64,000 nucleotides of DNA. Origin: Gammaproteobacteria bacterium. GTDB lineage: Bacteria; Pseudomonadota; Gammaproteobacteria; Steroidobacterales; Steroidobacteraceae. A program made the translations under genes and the position numbers. How positions within the stretch are numbered: position 1 is the first letter of the stretch; each line of letters starts with the position of its first letter. The stretch lies in assembly GCA_016882265.1 (NCBI GenBank), contig VGVB01000002.1, forward strand, positions 62,001 to 126,000. The letters run 5' to 3'. Below, piece by piece: positions 53,790 through 62,294 of this stretch. The notes under the pieces were generated by a model that had not been told where the DNA came from, did not search any database, and saw nothing but the letters and a program-made list of their open reading frames with translations.

Positions 53790-55313
53790 CTACCAGGTGT
53801 AGCGCACGCGGTAGGTGACGACCGCCTCGCCGTCGGCCGGGACCTGCAGCGGGAACTCGATGCGGCGCGCGTCCTGCTGCGCGAACGGCTGCGAGCGCTC
53901 GATGACCTGCCAGCGGCTCCAGCGGTACAGCTCCTCGCGCACCACCACCGCGACCGCCTGCTCCTTGTGGTTGCGCACGCGGATCTCGAAGGCCTCCTCC
54001 ATGACCCGGCCACGCGTGTTGAGCTGGAAATCCGTCTGGCGCCGCTCGCCGACCACGTCGAAGGCGGTGCCGAGCCGCACGCGCACGTCCTCGTCCTTCG
54101 GCGTGTGCTCGAGCGCGTCCTCGCCGATGAACTCGAGGCTGCCGTCGGCACGGTCGAGCTGCGCGACGCGCACCCGCCCGGCCGGCAGCGGCAGGCCGAG
54201 GCCGGAAGCGCGGTCGTTGCGGAAGCTCAGCCAGACTTCGACCCGGGTGTTCGCGGCCGGCGCATAGTCCCGCTCGAGCAGCGGCTCCCCGCCTTGACCG
54301 TAGCCGGCGGCGCCGGCATACACCAGGCGCTTGCGCGCCGGCACGCGCGGCGTCGCCTCGAACAGTTCGATCTGCTTGGTGGAATTGTTCGGCAGCGTGG
54401 CCGGCCGCCCGAGCGTATACAGGTGATATTCGAAGAAGGCCTGTTCCGTGAAGCCGTCGGCCGCGGCCATGGTCACGACTTCGAGCGTCTTGCGCCGCAT
54501 CGGCAGCGGCATCTCCGGCTGGATCCGGTTGACGTCGCCGGCGACCAGTTTCAGGCGCGCGTTGTCATAGCCGGTGCCGGACTGGTTCAGCAGGCTGACC
54601 CAGGCGCCGAGGTCGACGAAGCCGCTGTTCGCGTCGGCCCCTTCGCTGAACACCAGGTTGTAATCGGCCCACCAGGTGATGCCGCCGGTCTGGTAGGTCA
54701 CCCGGCTGCGGTGCGTGCCGGCCTTCGCGGCCTGCACCTCCCAGGCGAGCGTCGGGCGCGTAATCAGTCCGCCCGGCAGTTCGCCGAAGCGCAGCCCGGA
54801 CCACTGGTTCAGCGCGTGCACCTGACCATCCGCGCCGCGCAGAACCAGGCCGTCGTGCGCCGACAGCAGCGTGCCGCGCAGCTCGGTGGTGCGCTCGCCG
54901 TCGGCGCGCTCGACCAGGATGGCCTGATCGACGTAGCGCGACAGCAGCTTCTGCATGCCGACCAGATCGAACTGGAAGTCCTGTTCGAGCACGCGCGTGC
55001 CGGCCGGGTCGGTCAACGAGCGGAACTGCACCGTGGTCGGGTCGATCAGCGCCGCCACGTCGCTGAACTGCTGGCGGCTGCGCCCGCGCGGCAGCTCGAG
55101 GTCACGGTCCATGCGCACCAGCGCGAAGCCCGGCAGCGCACTCGCCGCCGGCGTGCCAGTGCCGGGCAGCGGCCGGTACCATTCGGCAGGTATGCCGCCT
55201 GGCCGGGCGGAACTGTACACGGTCAGTGCCAGCTGCGGCTCCGCCGCGGCGGCCATGGTGCCGCTGGCGACCCCGCCGAGCAGCAGGGCGTGACACAGAA
55301 GTCGGTGGTTCAT
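53790..55313 (-). CDS. DUF4139 domain exported protein
   Basis: A 507-residue secreted protein. Signal peptide LLCHALLLGGVASGTMAAAA. The DUF4139 body includes NQWSGLRFGELPGGLITRPT, VTYQTGGITWWADYNLVFSE and the ending FAQQDARRIEFPLQVPADGE plus VVTYRVRYTW. Such proteins are built of beta-rich domains and are of unknown role in bacteria. I chose ATG 55313, preceded by GAGGAG; an in-frame ATG six codons earlier is possible. Confidence 0.8.
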   Translation of the reverse strand: MNHRLLCHALLLGGVASGTMAAAAEPQLALTVYSSARPGGIPAEWYRPLPGTGTPAASALPGFALVRMDRDLELPRGRSRQQFSDVAALIDPTTVQFRSLTDPAGTRVLEQDFQFDLVGMQKLLSRYVDQAILVERADGERTTELRGTLLSAHDGLVLRGADGQVHALNQWSGLRFGELPGGLITRPTLAWEVQAAKAGTHRSRVTYQTGGITWWADYNLVFSEGADANSGFVDLGAWVSLLNQSGTGYDNARLKLVAGDVNRIQPEMPLPMRRKTLEVVTMAAADGFTEQAFFEYHLYTLGRPATLPNNSTKQIELFEATPRVPARKRLVYAGAAGYGQGGEPLLERDYAPAANTRVEVWLSFRNDRASGLGLPLPAGRVRVAQLDRADGSLEFIGEDALEHTPKDEDVRVRLGTAFDVVGERRQTDFQLNTRGRVMEEAFEIRVRNHKEQAVAVVVREELYRWSRWQVIERSQPFAQQDARRIEFPLQVPADGEAVVTYRVRYTW

Positions 55314-55388
55314 GTTCAGGCTCCTCGCCACAATGGCGCACAGATTAAACGCTGCCGCCCCCGGCGACGGTCTCGACCGATGCCGGCT

Positions 55389-56342
55389 TCAGGCCGGCAC
55401 GAGACGCAGGCGCGGCTCGTCACCCCCGATGGTGCTCGCGCGGCAGACCCGGTTGCGGCCGAGCGTCTTGGCCCGGTACAGCGCCGCATCGGCCAGCGCA
55501 ACCAGCGCCTCGAGGTCGTCGCTGGCCCGCCCGCCGAGTGCATGCAGCTCGTCGAGCGCCGCGCTGGCGACATCGAACCAGGCCAGCGCTGCGGCCACGC
55601 CGGCCGGGCGCGCGCCGCTGCCCGCGCCGTAATCCGCCAGCCAGTCGCGCAGCCTGCGCAGCGCCGCGGAATCCAGCACGGCGCGCAGTTGTCCGGCCTG
55701 CGCGGCATCCATTTCTTCGAGACAGATCGCGACTGCCGCATCGAAGACGGCAAGCTGCTGCAGGGCGCGGCGCAGGTCGCGCTCGCCGGATTCGCCGCCA
55801 GCAAGCTGGCCGGCGACGAGCGCGCGAAGCTGGCCCAATTGTTCCTTGGCCCGCAGCAGTGCCAGGTGAGCCAGCAGCGGACCCCGCAGCTCCACGATCT
55901 CGATGCTGCGGGCACCAACGGCGAAGCGCCGCAGCAGCGTATCGATCCCCGCTGTGTAGAGCACATGGGTCTGCACGCCGTCCGTCGCGTCGATCCCGAT
56001 GCGGTGGCGCTGCGCCGCTACTGCGGACAGGTCGCCCTCCCGCAGCACGCCCGAAATCCGCGCCCGTGCGGCGAGCGCGTCGGTACGGTCCTGTTGCCGC
56101 TGCAGTTCGTCCATCGGGAGACCGCTGGCGAGGCGGATTGCCGTCAGACCTCGCTCGCGCTGCAGTTCATGAACCAGATCAGCGAGGGCGGCCTGCATGC
56201 GCACATCGACAGCTACCGCCTGCGCGGTCCGCAACGGCCCGAGCTCCGCGCGCAGCAGCAACGCGAGCCCGATGGCCAGCCCGGACAGGGCGACCAGTCC
56301 GATCAGCCGCACATGCGACTTCAGGCGCACGGGCGCCAGCAT
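55389..56342 (-). CDS. NIT-domain membrane protein with residual GGDEF tail
   Basis: About 317 residues. One N-terminal membrane helix (LIGLVALSGLAIGLALLLRA) is followed by a nitrate/nitrite-sensing (NIT) helical domain (DLVHELQRERGLTAIRLASG, then AVFDAAVAICLEEMDAAQAG). The C-terminus LVALADAALYRAKTLGRNRV is the last helix of a GGDEF domain. The GGDEF core with the GG(D/E)EF site is missing, so no cyclase activity is possible. The frame is open throughout. ATG 56342 gives a normal membrane anchor; the ORF from 56462 would overlap the divergent gene. Confidence 0.7.
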   Translation of the reverse strand: MLAPVRLKSHVRLIGLVALSGLAIGLALLLRAELGPLRTAQAVAVDVRMQAALADLVHELQRERGLTAIRLASGLPMDELQRQQDRTDALAARARISGVLREGDLSAVAAQRHRIGIDATDGVQTHVLYTAGIDTLLRRFAVGARSIEIVELRGPLLAHLALLRAKEQLGQLRALVAGQLAGGESGERDLRRALQQLAVFDAAVAICLEEMDAAQAGQLRAVLDSAALRRLRDWLADYGAGSGARPAGVAAALAWFDVASAALDELHALGGRASDDLEALVALADAALYRAKTLGRNRVCRASTIGGDEPRLRLVPA

Positions 56343-56460
56343 ACACGCGGATCTGCGGACCCGGCAGGTCTCCGCTTGCAGACTCATACCATGCTGGAGA
56401 AGACCCCGGGCTGGCGCCGCGGGCGCCGCTGCGGCACAATGCGCGGCCAGGAGGGAATGC

Positions 56461-57186
56461 ATGGCGGCGTGGCTGGTCCGGCTCGGCGACTTCTCGTTCC
56501 GCTACCGCGGCTACCTGCTGCCGATCGCGGTGCTCCTGTATCTGCTGCCGAGCCCGCCGCTGACCGGCGATCCGGCGCTGGCGGGTGCGATCGGCCTGCT
56601 GGTCGCCGGATTCGGGCAGGCGGTCCGGATCACGACCGTCGGACTCGCCTACATCATCCGCGGCGGCAAGGACCACCGCGTGCATGCCGAGGACCTGGTC
56701 ACCGGCGGGCTGTACAGCCACTGCCGCAACCCGATGTACTTCGGCAATTTCTTCCTGCTGCTCGGACTCGCGGCGGCCGCGAACTCGTGGCTGTTCGCGC
56801 TGGCCGGCATTCCACTCGGCCTCGGCATGCACCGCGCGATCGTCGCCGCCGAGGAGCACTTCCTGCGCGACAAGTTCGGCGCCGGATACGACGCCTGGTG
56901 CGCGCGGGTCCCGCGCTGGATCCCGCGTCTCGCGGGCCTGGCCACGACGATCCGCGGCATGCAGTTCGACTGGCGCCGCGTGATCCTCAAGGAATATGCG
57001 ACGTCCTTCGACTGGCTGTCGGCGACCGCGCTGGTCGTGCTGATCAACCTGTGGCGCGCGGAACTGCTCACCGGCCATCGCTGGCTGGTCGCGGCCGCCG
57101 GAGCCCTGATCGCTGTCCGCCTGGCGCTGTCAGTCCGTTCGCGGCAGATGCAGCAACAGGCGCCAACGCCATCCACGGGAACCTGA
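56461..57186 (+). CDS. ICMT/PEMT-like membrane methyltransferase, copy 1
   Basis: A 241-residue protein with about five membrane helices and the SAM-binding signature of isoprenylcysteine carboxyl methyltransferase-like enzymes: GGLYSHCRNPMYFGNFFLLL followed by the E-E pair in IVAAEEHFLRDKFGAGYDAW. The N-terminus is MAAWLVRLGDFSFRYRGYLL. The substrate is probably lipid-embedded. It shares layout and many residues with the next gene and opens a five-gene collinear cluster including chorismate mutase and a CmoA homologue. Confidence 0.75.
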   Translation: MAAWLVRLGDFSFRYRGYLLPIAVLLYLLPSPPLTGDPALAGAIGLLVAGFGQAVRITTVGLAYIIRGGKDHRVHAEDLVTGGLYSHCRNPMYFGNFFLLLGLAAAANSWLFALAGIPLGLGMHRAIVAAEEHFLRDKFGAGYDAWCARVPRWIPRLAGLATTIRGMQFDWRRVILKEYATSFDWLSATALVVLINLWRAELLTGHRWLVAAAGALIAVRLALSVRSRQMQQQAPTPSTGT

Positions 57187-57271
57187 GCCGCTCCCGTCCG
57201 ACCGGAACCGATCCCTGTCGCCGCGGTCGAACGCGCCGGCAAATGGCCGCAGACAGATCGAGGGGACGATC

Positions 57272-57988
57272 ATGTGGACGCGCTTGGGTGACTTCCTGTT
57301 TCGATGGCGCAACGCTGTGTTTCCGGCAATCATCGCCGTATTGTGCCTCCTGTTTCCGCCGCAGCACGTGCGCACCACGCTCGACGTCGTCGTGCTGTAC
57401 ACCGGACTTGCGCTGGCCGGCCTCGGCCAGGCACTGCGCATCGTCACGGTCGGCTGGGACTACATCGAGCGTGGCGGCATTCAGGGCCGGGTCGCGGCCT
57501 CACGCCTCGTGACCCACGGCATGTTCGGCCGCAGCCGGAATCCGATGTACGTCGGCAATCTGCTGGTGGCCAGCGGCTTCCTGGTGGCGCTCGGCCATAC
57601 GGTGACGGCGGCCGTGGCGATCCCCTTTTTCCTGCTGGCCTACCGGGCCATCGTTGCGACCGAAGAACAGTTCCTCGCCGGCAGGTCCGGCGCCGACTAC
57701 GCCGCCTACTGCGCCGGTACGCCGCGCTGGTGGCCCCGCCTGCGCGGCCTGCGGGCCGAACTGCGCGCCCGACCCCTCAACCTGACGGCCATCCTTGTGC
57801 GAGAATACGGCACTCTGAGCGCAACGCTGGTGACGGCGATGGGACTGGTGGCCTGGCGGCTGCAGGAACACGACCTGCGTCATCACCTGGCGGACGTGCT
57901 GGACTCGGTGCTGCTCGGCGCGATCGCCGGCTTCTACCTGACGATACGCACGCTGAAGAAGAAGCGGATCGTCTGGGTGCCCCGGTGA
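57272..57988 (+). CDS. ICMT/PEMT-like membrane methyltransferase, copy 2
   Basis: A 238-residue paralogue of the preceding gene: MWTRLGDFLFRWRNAVFPAI parallels its N-terminus, and HGMFGRSRNPMYVGNLLVAS with IVATEEQFLAGRSGADYAAY is the same SAM/lipid-binding block. The C-terminal part AILVREYGTLSATLVTAMGL also aligns with its neighbour (VILKEYATSFDWLSATALVV). The pair looks like an old tandem duplication, perhaps with separate substrates or as a heterodimer. Its stop overlaps the GTG of chorismate mutase. Confidence 0.75.
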   Translation: MWTRLGDFLFRWRNAVFPAIIAVLCLLFPPQHVRTTLDVVVLYTGLALAGLGQALRIVTVGWDYIERGGIQGRVAASRLVTHGMFGRSRNPMYVGNLLVASGFLVALGHTVTAAVAIPFFLLAYRAIVATEEQFLAGRSGADYAAYCAGTPRWWPRLRGLRAELRARPLNLTAILVREYGTLSATLVTAMGLVAWRLQEHDLRHHLADVLDSVLLGAIAGFYLTIRTLKKKRIVWVPR

Positions 57989-58257
57989 CCTCGCTGGACG
58001 AGGCCCTCGCGCCGCTGCGCCGGCACGTGGACGAGATCGATGCCCGGTTGCTCGGGCTGCTGAACGAGCGGGCCGGGACGGTCGCCGAGATCTTCCGGCT
58101 CAAGGACGCGCACGGCGCGCCGCGCTTTTCCGCCTCGCGCACCGAGGCGATTCTCGCGCGCCTCGATGGGATGAACCCGGGGCCGCTGACCCCGGCCGAG
58201 CTGCACCAGTTGTTCGAGCCGCTGCTGCAGTTCTTTGCCAGCCAGTTCCGCAGGTGA
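57985..58257 (+). CDS. Chorismate mutase, AroQ type, stand-alone
   Basis: A 90-residue all-helical AroQ-fold protein that should convert chorismate to prephenate. Expected active-site residues are seen: arginines in LAPLRRHVDEIDARLLGLLN and NERAG, lysine in IFRLKDAHG, arginine in ASRTEAIL and glutamine in FFASQF. The usual RE pair in the third motif is RT, so activity may be altered. GTG 57985 overlaps the preceding TGA (GTGA), implying coupled translation with the membrane methyltransferase. It is followed ten bases later by a CmoA-like gene, which uses prephenate. Confidence 0.8.
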   Translation: MTSLDEALAPLRRHVDEIDARLLGLLNERAGTVAEIFRLKDAHGAPRFSASRTEAILARLDGMNPGPLTPAELHQLFEPLLQFFASQFRR

Positions 58258-58267
58258 GGGAGACGTG

Positions 58268-59002
58268 ATGGCCCGCGACGAGCTGTTCCAGGTCGAAAAG
58301 GGTTCGCAGGACTTCCAGTTCGACACCAGGGTCGCCGGCGTCTTCGACGACATGGTTTCGCGCAGCGTACCGTTCTACCGCGAGCTGCAGCAGATGCTGG
58401 CCGATCTGACCGTGCAGTTCCTGCCGGAGAGCGGCGGCGCTTTCTGCGACATCGGCTGCTCGACCGCAACGACCATCCTCAATGTACTGGCCCACCCGGG
58501 CTGCCCGGCCGATGCGCAGGCCTGGGGCCTCGACAATGCGCCGGCGATGCTGGCGCAGGCCCGGACCAAGCTGACCGGGACCCCGTTCGCGGACCGCGTC
58601 ACGCTGCTCGAGGCCGACTTGAATCGCTCCTTCGAGCTGCCCTCGGTCAACGTCGTGCTGATGAACTGGACGCTGCAGTTCGTGCGCCCGATCCACCGCG
58701 AGACCGTGCTGCGCCTGATCCACGCCGGGCTGCGCCCGGGCGGCGCGCTGCTGCTGGCCGAAAAGGTGCTGGTCGAGGACTCGCTGCTGAACCGCCTGTA
58801 CATCGAGCTGTACTACCGCTTCAAGGTGCGGCAGGGCTATTCGCAGGAGGAGATCCAGCGCAAGCGCGAGGCCCTCGAGAACGTGCTCGTCCCCTACCGC
58901 GTGGACGAAAACGTCGAGCTGCTGAAGCGCTGCGGTTTCACCACCGTCGATACCTGCTTCCGCTGGCTGAACTGGGCCGCTTTCGTCGCCATACGGCCGT
59001 AG
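58268..59002 (+). CDS. CmoA-like carboxy-S-adenosylmethionine synthase
   Basis: A 244-residue class I methyltransferase-fold protein. It follows E. coli CmoA (247 residues) throughout: FDTRVAGVFDDMVSRSVPFY, the SAM motif FCDIGCSTATTILNV, DNAPAMLAQAR, VVLMNWTLQFVRPIHRETVL, GGALLLAEK and GYSQEEIQRKREALENV. Arg200 aligns with CmoA Arg199, which holds the carboxylate of carboxy-SAM. CmoA makes carboxy-SAM from SAM and prephenate. In enterobacteria cmoA is followed by cmoB; here no cmoB is present and a chorismate mutase lies just upstream. GCSLGAA is changed to GCSTATT. It could still be the tRNA-pathway enzyme, but the context points to another use. Confidence 0.82.
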   Translation: MARDELFQVEKGSQDFQFDTRVAGVFDDMVSRSVPFYRELQQMLADLTVQFLPESGGAFCDIGCSTATTILNVLAHPGCPADAQAWGLDNAPAMLAQARTKLTGTPFADRVTLLEADLNRSFELPSVNVVLMNWTLQFVRPIHRETVLRLIHAGLRPGGALLLAEKVLVEDSLLNRLYIELYYRFKVRQGYSQEEIQRKREALENVLVPYRVDENVELLKRCGFTTVDTCFRWLNWAAFVAIRP

Positions 59003-59106
59003 GCCCGGACCCCGGGGTCGCCCCGCGGGCCGGGGCTGGCGCCACCCTGGGGCGGCCCGCTTCCGCCGGCCGGCGAAACCGGGTAGGCTTTCCGCCGGGG
59101 GACGAC

Positions 59107-60729
59107 ATGCCAGATACCGGGCCACTGGTGTTCGGGCGTGCAACCGAAGCGGGGGAATTCGATCAGATCCACGGGCTCAACTACGAGATCTTTGTCGAGG
59201 AGATCCCGCAGCACGAGCCGAATGATACGCGGCGGCTGATCGACCGGTTTCACGCCGAGAACACCTACTTTGTCTGCCGCGACGGGGATCGCGTCGTCGG
59301 CATGGTGGCGGCGCGCGCGCGCCGGCCGTTCTCGCTCGACGACAAGCTCGACAACCTCGACGCCTGGCTGCCGCCACACCGCTCGGTCTGCGAGCTGCGG
59401 CTGCTGGCCGTGCGCAAGGCCTGGCGCCATACCCGCGTGTTCCGCGGCCTGATGGGCACACTCGCCCGCTGGGGGCTCGAGCAGGGCCACGACCTGGCGG
59501 TGATCTCCGGCACGCTGCGCCAGCAGCGGCTCTACGCCCACCTTGGCTTCCACCCCTTCGGTCCGGTCGTCGGCGCGGACACCGCCCCCTATCAGCCGAT
59601 GTACCTGACGCTGAATGCGTTCCGCGCCAACGTGCTGCGCTCGCTGAACGGCTCGCTGCGACCGGCACCGGCAGGCCAGGTCAACCTGCTGCCGGGTCCG
59701 GTGGACATCGCCCCGGCAGTGCACGCGGCGCTCGCCGGGCTGACCATCAGCCACCGTTCCGGCGAGTTCCTCGACCTGCACCAGCGCACGCGGGCAGCGC
59801 TCGCGCGTCTGGTCAATGCGCGCGACTGTGCGATCGTGCTCGGCTCCGGCACGCTCGCCAACGACATCGTCGCGGCCCAGCTCACGCTGCTGCCGGGTCG
59901 TGGCCTCGTGCTCGCCAACGGTGAGTTCGGCGAGCGGCTGATCGATCATGCCCGGCGCATGCGGCTGCCGTTCGCGGCGCTGATCCAGACGTGGGGCGAG
60001 CCGTTCGCGGCCGCGGCGGTCCGCGCCCGGCTCGAGGCGCTGCCCGACTGCCGCTGGCTGTGGGCCGTGCACGCCGAGACCTCGACCGGCATGCTGAACG
60101 ACACGGCGATGCTGGCGGAGATCTGCCGCGAGCGCGGCGTGCTGCTCAACCTCGACTGCATCAGCGCGATCGGCGCGGCGCCGGTGGACCTCGCCGGGGT
60201 GCACCTCGCCAGCGGCGTCAGCGGCAAGGGGCTCGGCGGCTTCACCGGCCTCGGCCTCGTGTTCCACAACCACGAGCTGCCGCCGCCGCAGCCGGACCTG
60301 CCGCGCTACCTCGACCTGCGCTGCTACGCCGCGCACGACGGCGTGCCCTACAGCACGTCCTCGAACCTGGTCAACGCGCTGCATGCGGCGGTCACGCGGC
60401 TCGATCCGGCCACACGTTTCCGCCAGCTCGCCGGGGTCTCCGCCTGGCTGCGCGCCGAGCTGCGCGGCATCGGCCTCACGCCGCTGGTCGAGGGCCCGCA
60501 CGCCTTCGCCGCGGTGCTGACGCTGCCGCTGCCGGCGCCGCGGTCATCGCGCGAGATCGGCGAACGGCTGCTCGCCGAGGGTTTCCTGATCAGCTTCGAG
60601 AGCGGCTACCTGCTGCGGCGCAACTGGATCCAGATCTGCCTGATGCGCGAGGCCTCGCGCGAACTGCTCGAGCCGCTGGTCGCGGCGCTGGCGCGCTGCG
60701 GCGCGGGGGACCGGGCCGCAGCCGGCTGA
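59107..60729 (+). CDS. GNAT acyltransferase/class V aminotransferase fusion
   Basis: A 540-residue two-domain protein. Residues 1 to about 180 are GNAT-like (DQIHGLNYEIFVEEIPQHEP, ENTYFVCRDGDRVVGMVAAR, RLLAVRKAWRHTRVFRGLMG, YAHLGFHPFGPV). From about 190 the class V PLP aminotransferase fold runs: LLPGPVDIAPAVHAALAG, GSGTLANDIVAAQL, NLDCISAIGAAPVDL and the PLP lysine in GVSGKGLGGFTG near residue 374. It resembles 2-aminoethylphosphonate or serine-pyruvate transaminases. The fusion suggests an amino compound that is made by transamination and then acylated, or the reverse. Last gene of the cluster, 104 bases after the CmoA-like gene. Confidence 0.8.
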   Translation: MPDTGPLVFGRATEAGEFDQIHGLNYEIFVEEIPQHEPNDTRRLIDRFHAENTYFVCRDGDRVVGMVAARARRPFSLDDKLDNLDAWLPPHRSVCELRLLAVRKAWRHTRVFRGLMGTLARWGLEQGHDLAVISGTLRQQRLYAHLGFHPFGPVVGADTAPYQPMYLTLNAFRANVLRSLNGSLRPAPAGQVNLLPGPVDIAPAVHAALAGLTISHRSGEFLDLHQRTRAALARLVNARDCAIVLGSGTLANDIVAAQLTLLPGRGLVLANGEFGERLIDHARRMRLPFAALIQTWGEPFAAAAVRARLEALPDCRWLWAVHAETSTGMLNDTAMLAEICRERGVLLNLDCISAIGAAPVDLAGVHLASGVSGKGLGGFTGLGLVFHNHELPPPQPDLPRYLDLRCYAAHDGVPYSTSSNLVNALHAAVTRLDPATRFRQLAGVSAWLRAELRGIGLTPLVEGPHAFAAVLTLPLPAPRSSREIGERLLAEGFLISFESGYLLRRNWIQICLMREASRELLEPLVAALARCGAGDRAAAG

Positions 60730-61587
60730 CTACAGACCGGCTGGCGCGGTCGAACCAAACCCGCCGCGCTGGAAATCGCGGATGGCCTGCCGGATTTCGT
60801 CGGTCGTGTTCATCACGAACGGCCCGTGTTGCACGATCGGCTCACCGAGCGGGCGCCCGGCAACGAGCAGCAGTCGCGCCGCCACCGGCGCCGTGACGAG
60901 GGCGAGCTCACCGTCGTTCGCGAGGATCGCGAGCTGCCCGTCGGCTACCGCCGTGCCGCCGATCTCCACCGCGCCGCGATACACGCAGGCGAAGGCGTTG
61001 TGCGCCTCCGGCAGCGGCTGTTCGAAACGCGCAGCAGCCGGCAGGTGTACGTCGAGCAGCAGCGGCTCGGTATCGGGGCGCAGGATCGGACCCTGCACGT
61101 CGTGGCTCCGGCCCGCAATGACGCGGACGCGGACCCCGCCCGCATCGGTGAACTCCGGAATCTGTTCCGCCGGAATGTCGCGGTATGCGGGCGCGCTCAG
61201 CTTGCGCTTCGCCGGCAGGTTGACCCAGAGCTGGAAGCCCTCCATCCGGCCGGCTACCTGTTCCGGCATTTCCGAGTGGATCACGCCGCTGCCAGCGCTC
61301 ATCCACTGCACCGCGCCCGGCCCGAGCAGGCCCTCGTTGCCCGCGCTGTCCCGATGCCGCATGCGGCCGGCGATCATGCAGGTCACCGTCTCGAAGCCGC
61401 GATACGGATGGTCCGGGAACCCGGCGAGGTAGTCGCCGGGGTCATCGCTGCGGAACGCGTCGAGCAGCAGGAACGGATCGAGCCGGCGCTGCAGGTCCTG
61501 GGTCAGGACCCTGGTCAGGCGCACGCCGGCGCCGTCGGTGGTCGCGTTGCCGCGGACCAGCCGCTCGACGCCGCGCACGATCGTCAC
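60730..61587 (-). CDS. Pirin family protein
   Basis: A 285-residue bicupin. Motifs: LDPFLLLDAFRSDDPGDYLA, FPDHPYRGFETVTCMIAGRM with two metal histidine-region residues, RHRDSAGNEGLLGPGAVQWM, and AGSGVIHSEMPE; the C-terminal cupin ends with GPFVMNTTDEIRQAIRDFQR. Bacterial pirins include quercetin 2,3-dioxygenase-like enzymes and regulators. The GTG at 61587 starts TIVRGVERLV; upstream ORF sequence is the antisense of the next gene. Its stop abuts the aminotransferase stop. Confidence 0.88.
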   Translation of the reverse strand: MTIVRGVERLVRGNATTDGAGVRLTRVLTQDLQRRLDPFLLLDAFRSDDPGDYLAGFPDHPYRGFETVTCMIAGRMRHRDSAGNEGLLGPGAVQWMSAGSGVIHSEMPEQVAGRMEGFQLWVNLPAKRKLSAPAYRDIPAEQIPEFTDAGGVRVRVIAGRSHDVQGPILRPDTEPLLLDVHLPAAARFEQPLPEAHNAFACVYRGAVEIGGTAVADGQLAILANDGELALVTAPVAARLLLVAGRPLGEPIVQHGPFVMNTTDEIRQAIRDFQRGGFGSTAPAGL

Positions 61588-61601
61588 GGGGTTCCGGCGC
61601 T

Positions 61602-62189
61602 TCAGTCCGCGACCGGCACCATCACGTGTGCGTAGGGTGTGCCCTTCCACATCACGTAGGGCCCGCCATTGTCCGGATCGGTCGGGATGCCCTCCAGCAT
61701 GCCCGGATCGGGCACCAGGATCATCAGGTGCGGGCCCTCGACGACCCACTGGTTGTCGGGCGTCGCCTCGGTCGCGTAGGGATCGATGTTGCTGGCGCCG
61801 CCGTCGCCGCCCAGCATGTACGAAATGCCGACCTGCGCGGCCTGGAACGGTTCGCGCTTCTCCCAGGCATGCGCCCACTGCATCCAGGTCTCGTCCATGC
61901 ACATCGGCGACTGGATGCCAGCCGCCTTCTGGTGCGGCGGCGTCGGCATGCAGGTGTAGCGGCCGGTGCCGGACTTCAACATCGTGCCGTCCCAGTCCAT
62001 GACGGCCGCCTCGGCCGCCATCGACGGCAGTGCCGCCGACAACGCATCGGCGATTACCGCATCCGGTCCCGTGGCGGCGGCCTCCGGCGGCGTCGCGGCC
62101 ACCGGCTCCGCCGTCTCCTTCGCACAACCGGTCATGAGAAGCGCACCGGCGAGCGTCGGCGCCAACGCACAAGCTGACATCCTGTTCAT
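61602..62189 (-). CDS. Lipoprotein of unknown function
   Basis: A 195-residue protein with a lipobox (LAGALLMTGC) and an Ala/Pro/Glu-rich linker. The body contains VMDWDGTMLKSGTGRYTCMP, CMDETWMQWAHAWEKREPF and GISYMLGGDGGASNIDPYAT, ending YVMWKGTPYAHVMVPV. I know similar exported proteins only as hypotheticals. It is 14 bases upstream of pirin on the same strand and probably co-transcribed. Confidence 0.7.
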   Translation of the reverse strand: MNRMSACALAPTLAGALLMTGCAKETAEPVAATPPEAAATGPDAVIADALSAALPSMAAEAAVMDWDGTMLKSGTGRYTCMPTPPHQKAAGIQSPMCMDETWMQWAHAWEKREPFQAAQVGISYMLGGDGGASNIDPYATEATPDNQWVVEGPHLMILVPDPGMLEGIPTDPDNGGPYVMWKGTPYAHVMVPVAD

Positions 62190-62294
62190 GGCAGATCTCC
62201 CTTGCTGGCGACGCCCGTTCCGTGGTCGCGACCTGCGGCCCGTCTCCCGGGCGTCCTGTGCGCGGCCAGTATACGCCTGTGCGAGCGACCGCAA

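Noticed and set aside
51456-57512. A 2018-codon plus-strand ORF
   Set aside because: It runs antisense through the monooxygenase, DUF4139 and NIT genes and on through the start of the methyltransferase cluster in a non-coding frame. Composition is Arg/Ala/Gly-rich with no domain; a GC-driven shadow.
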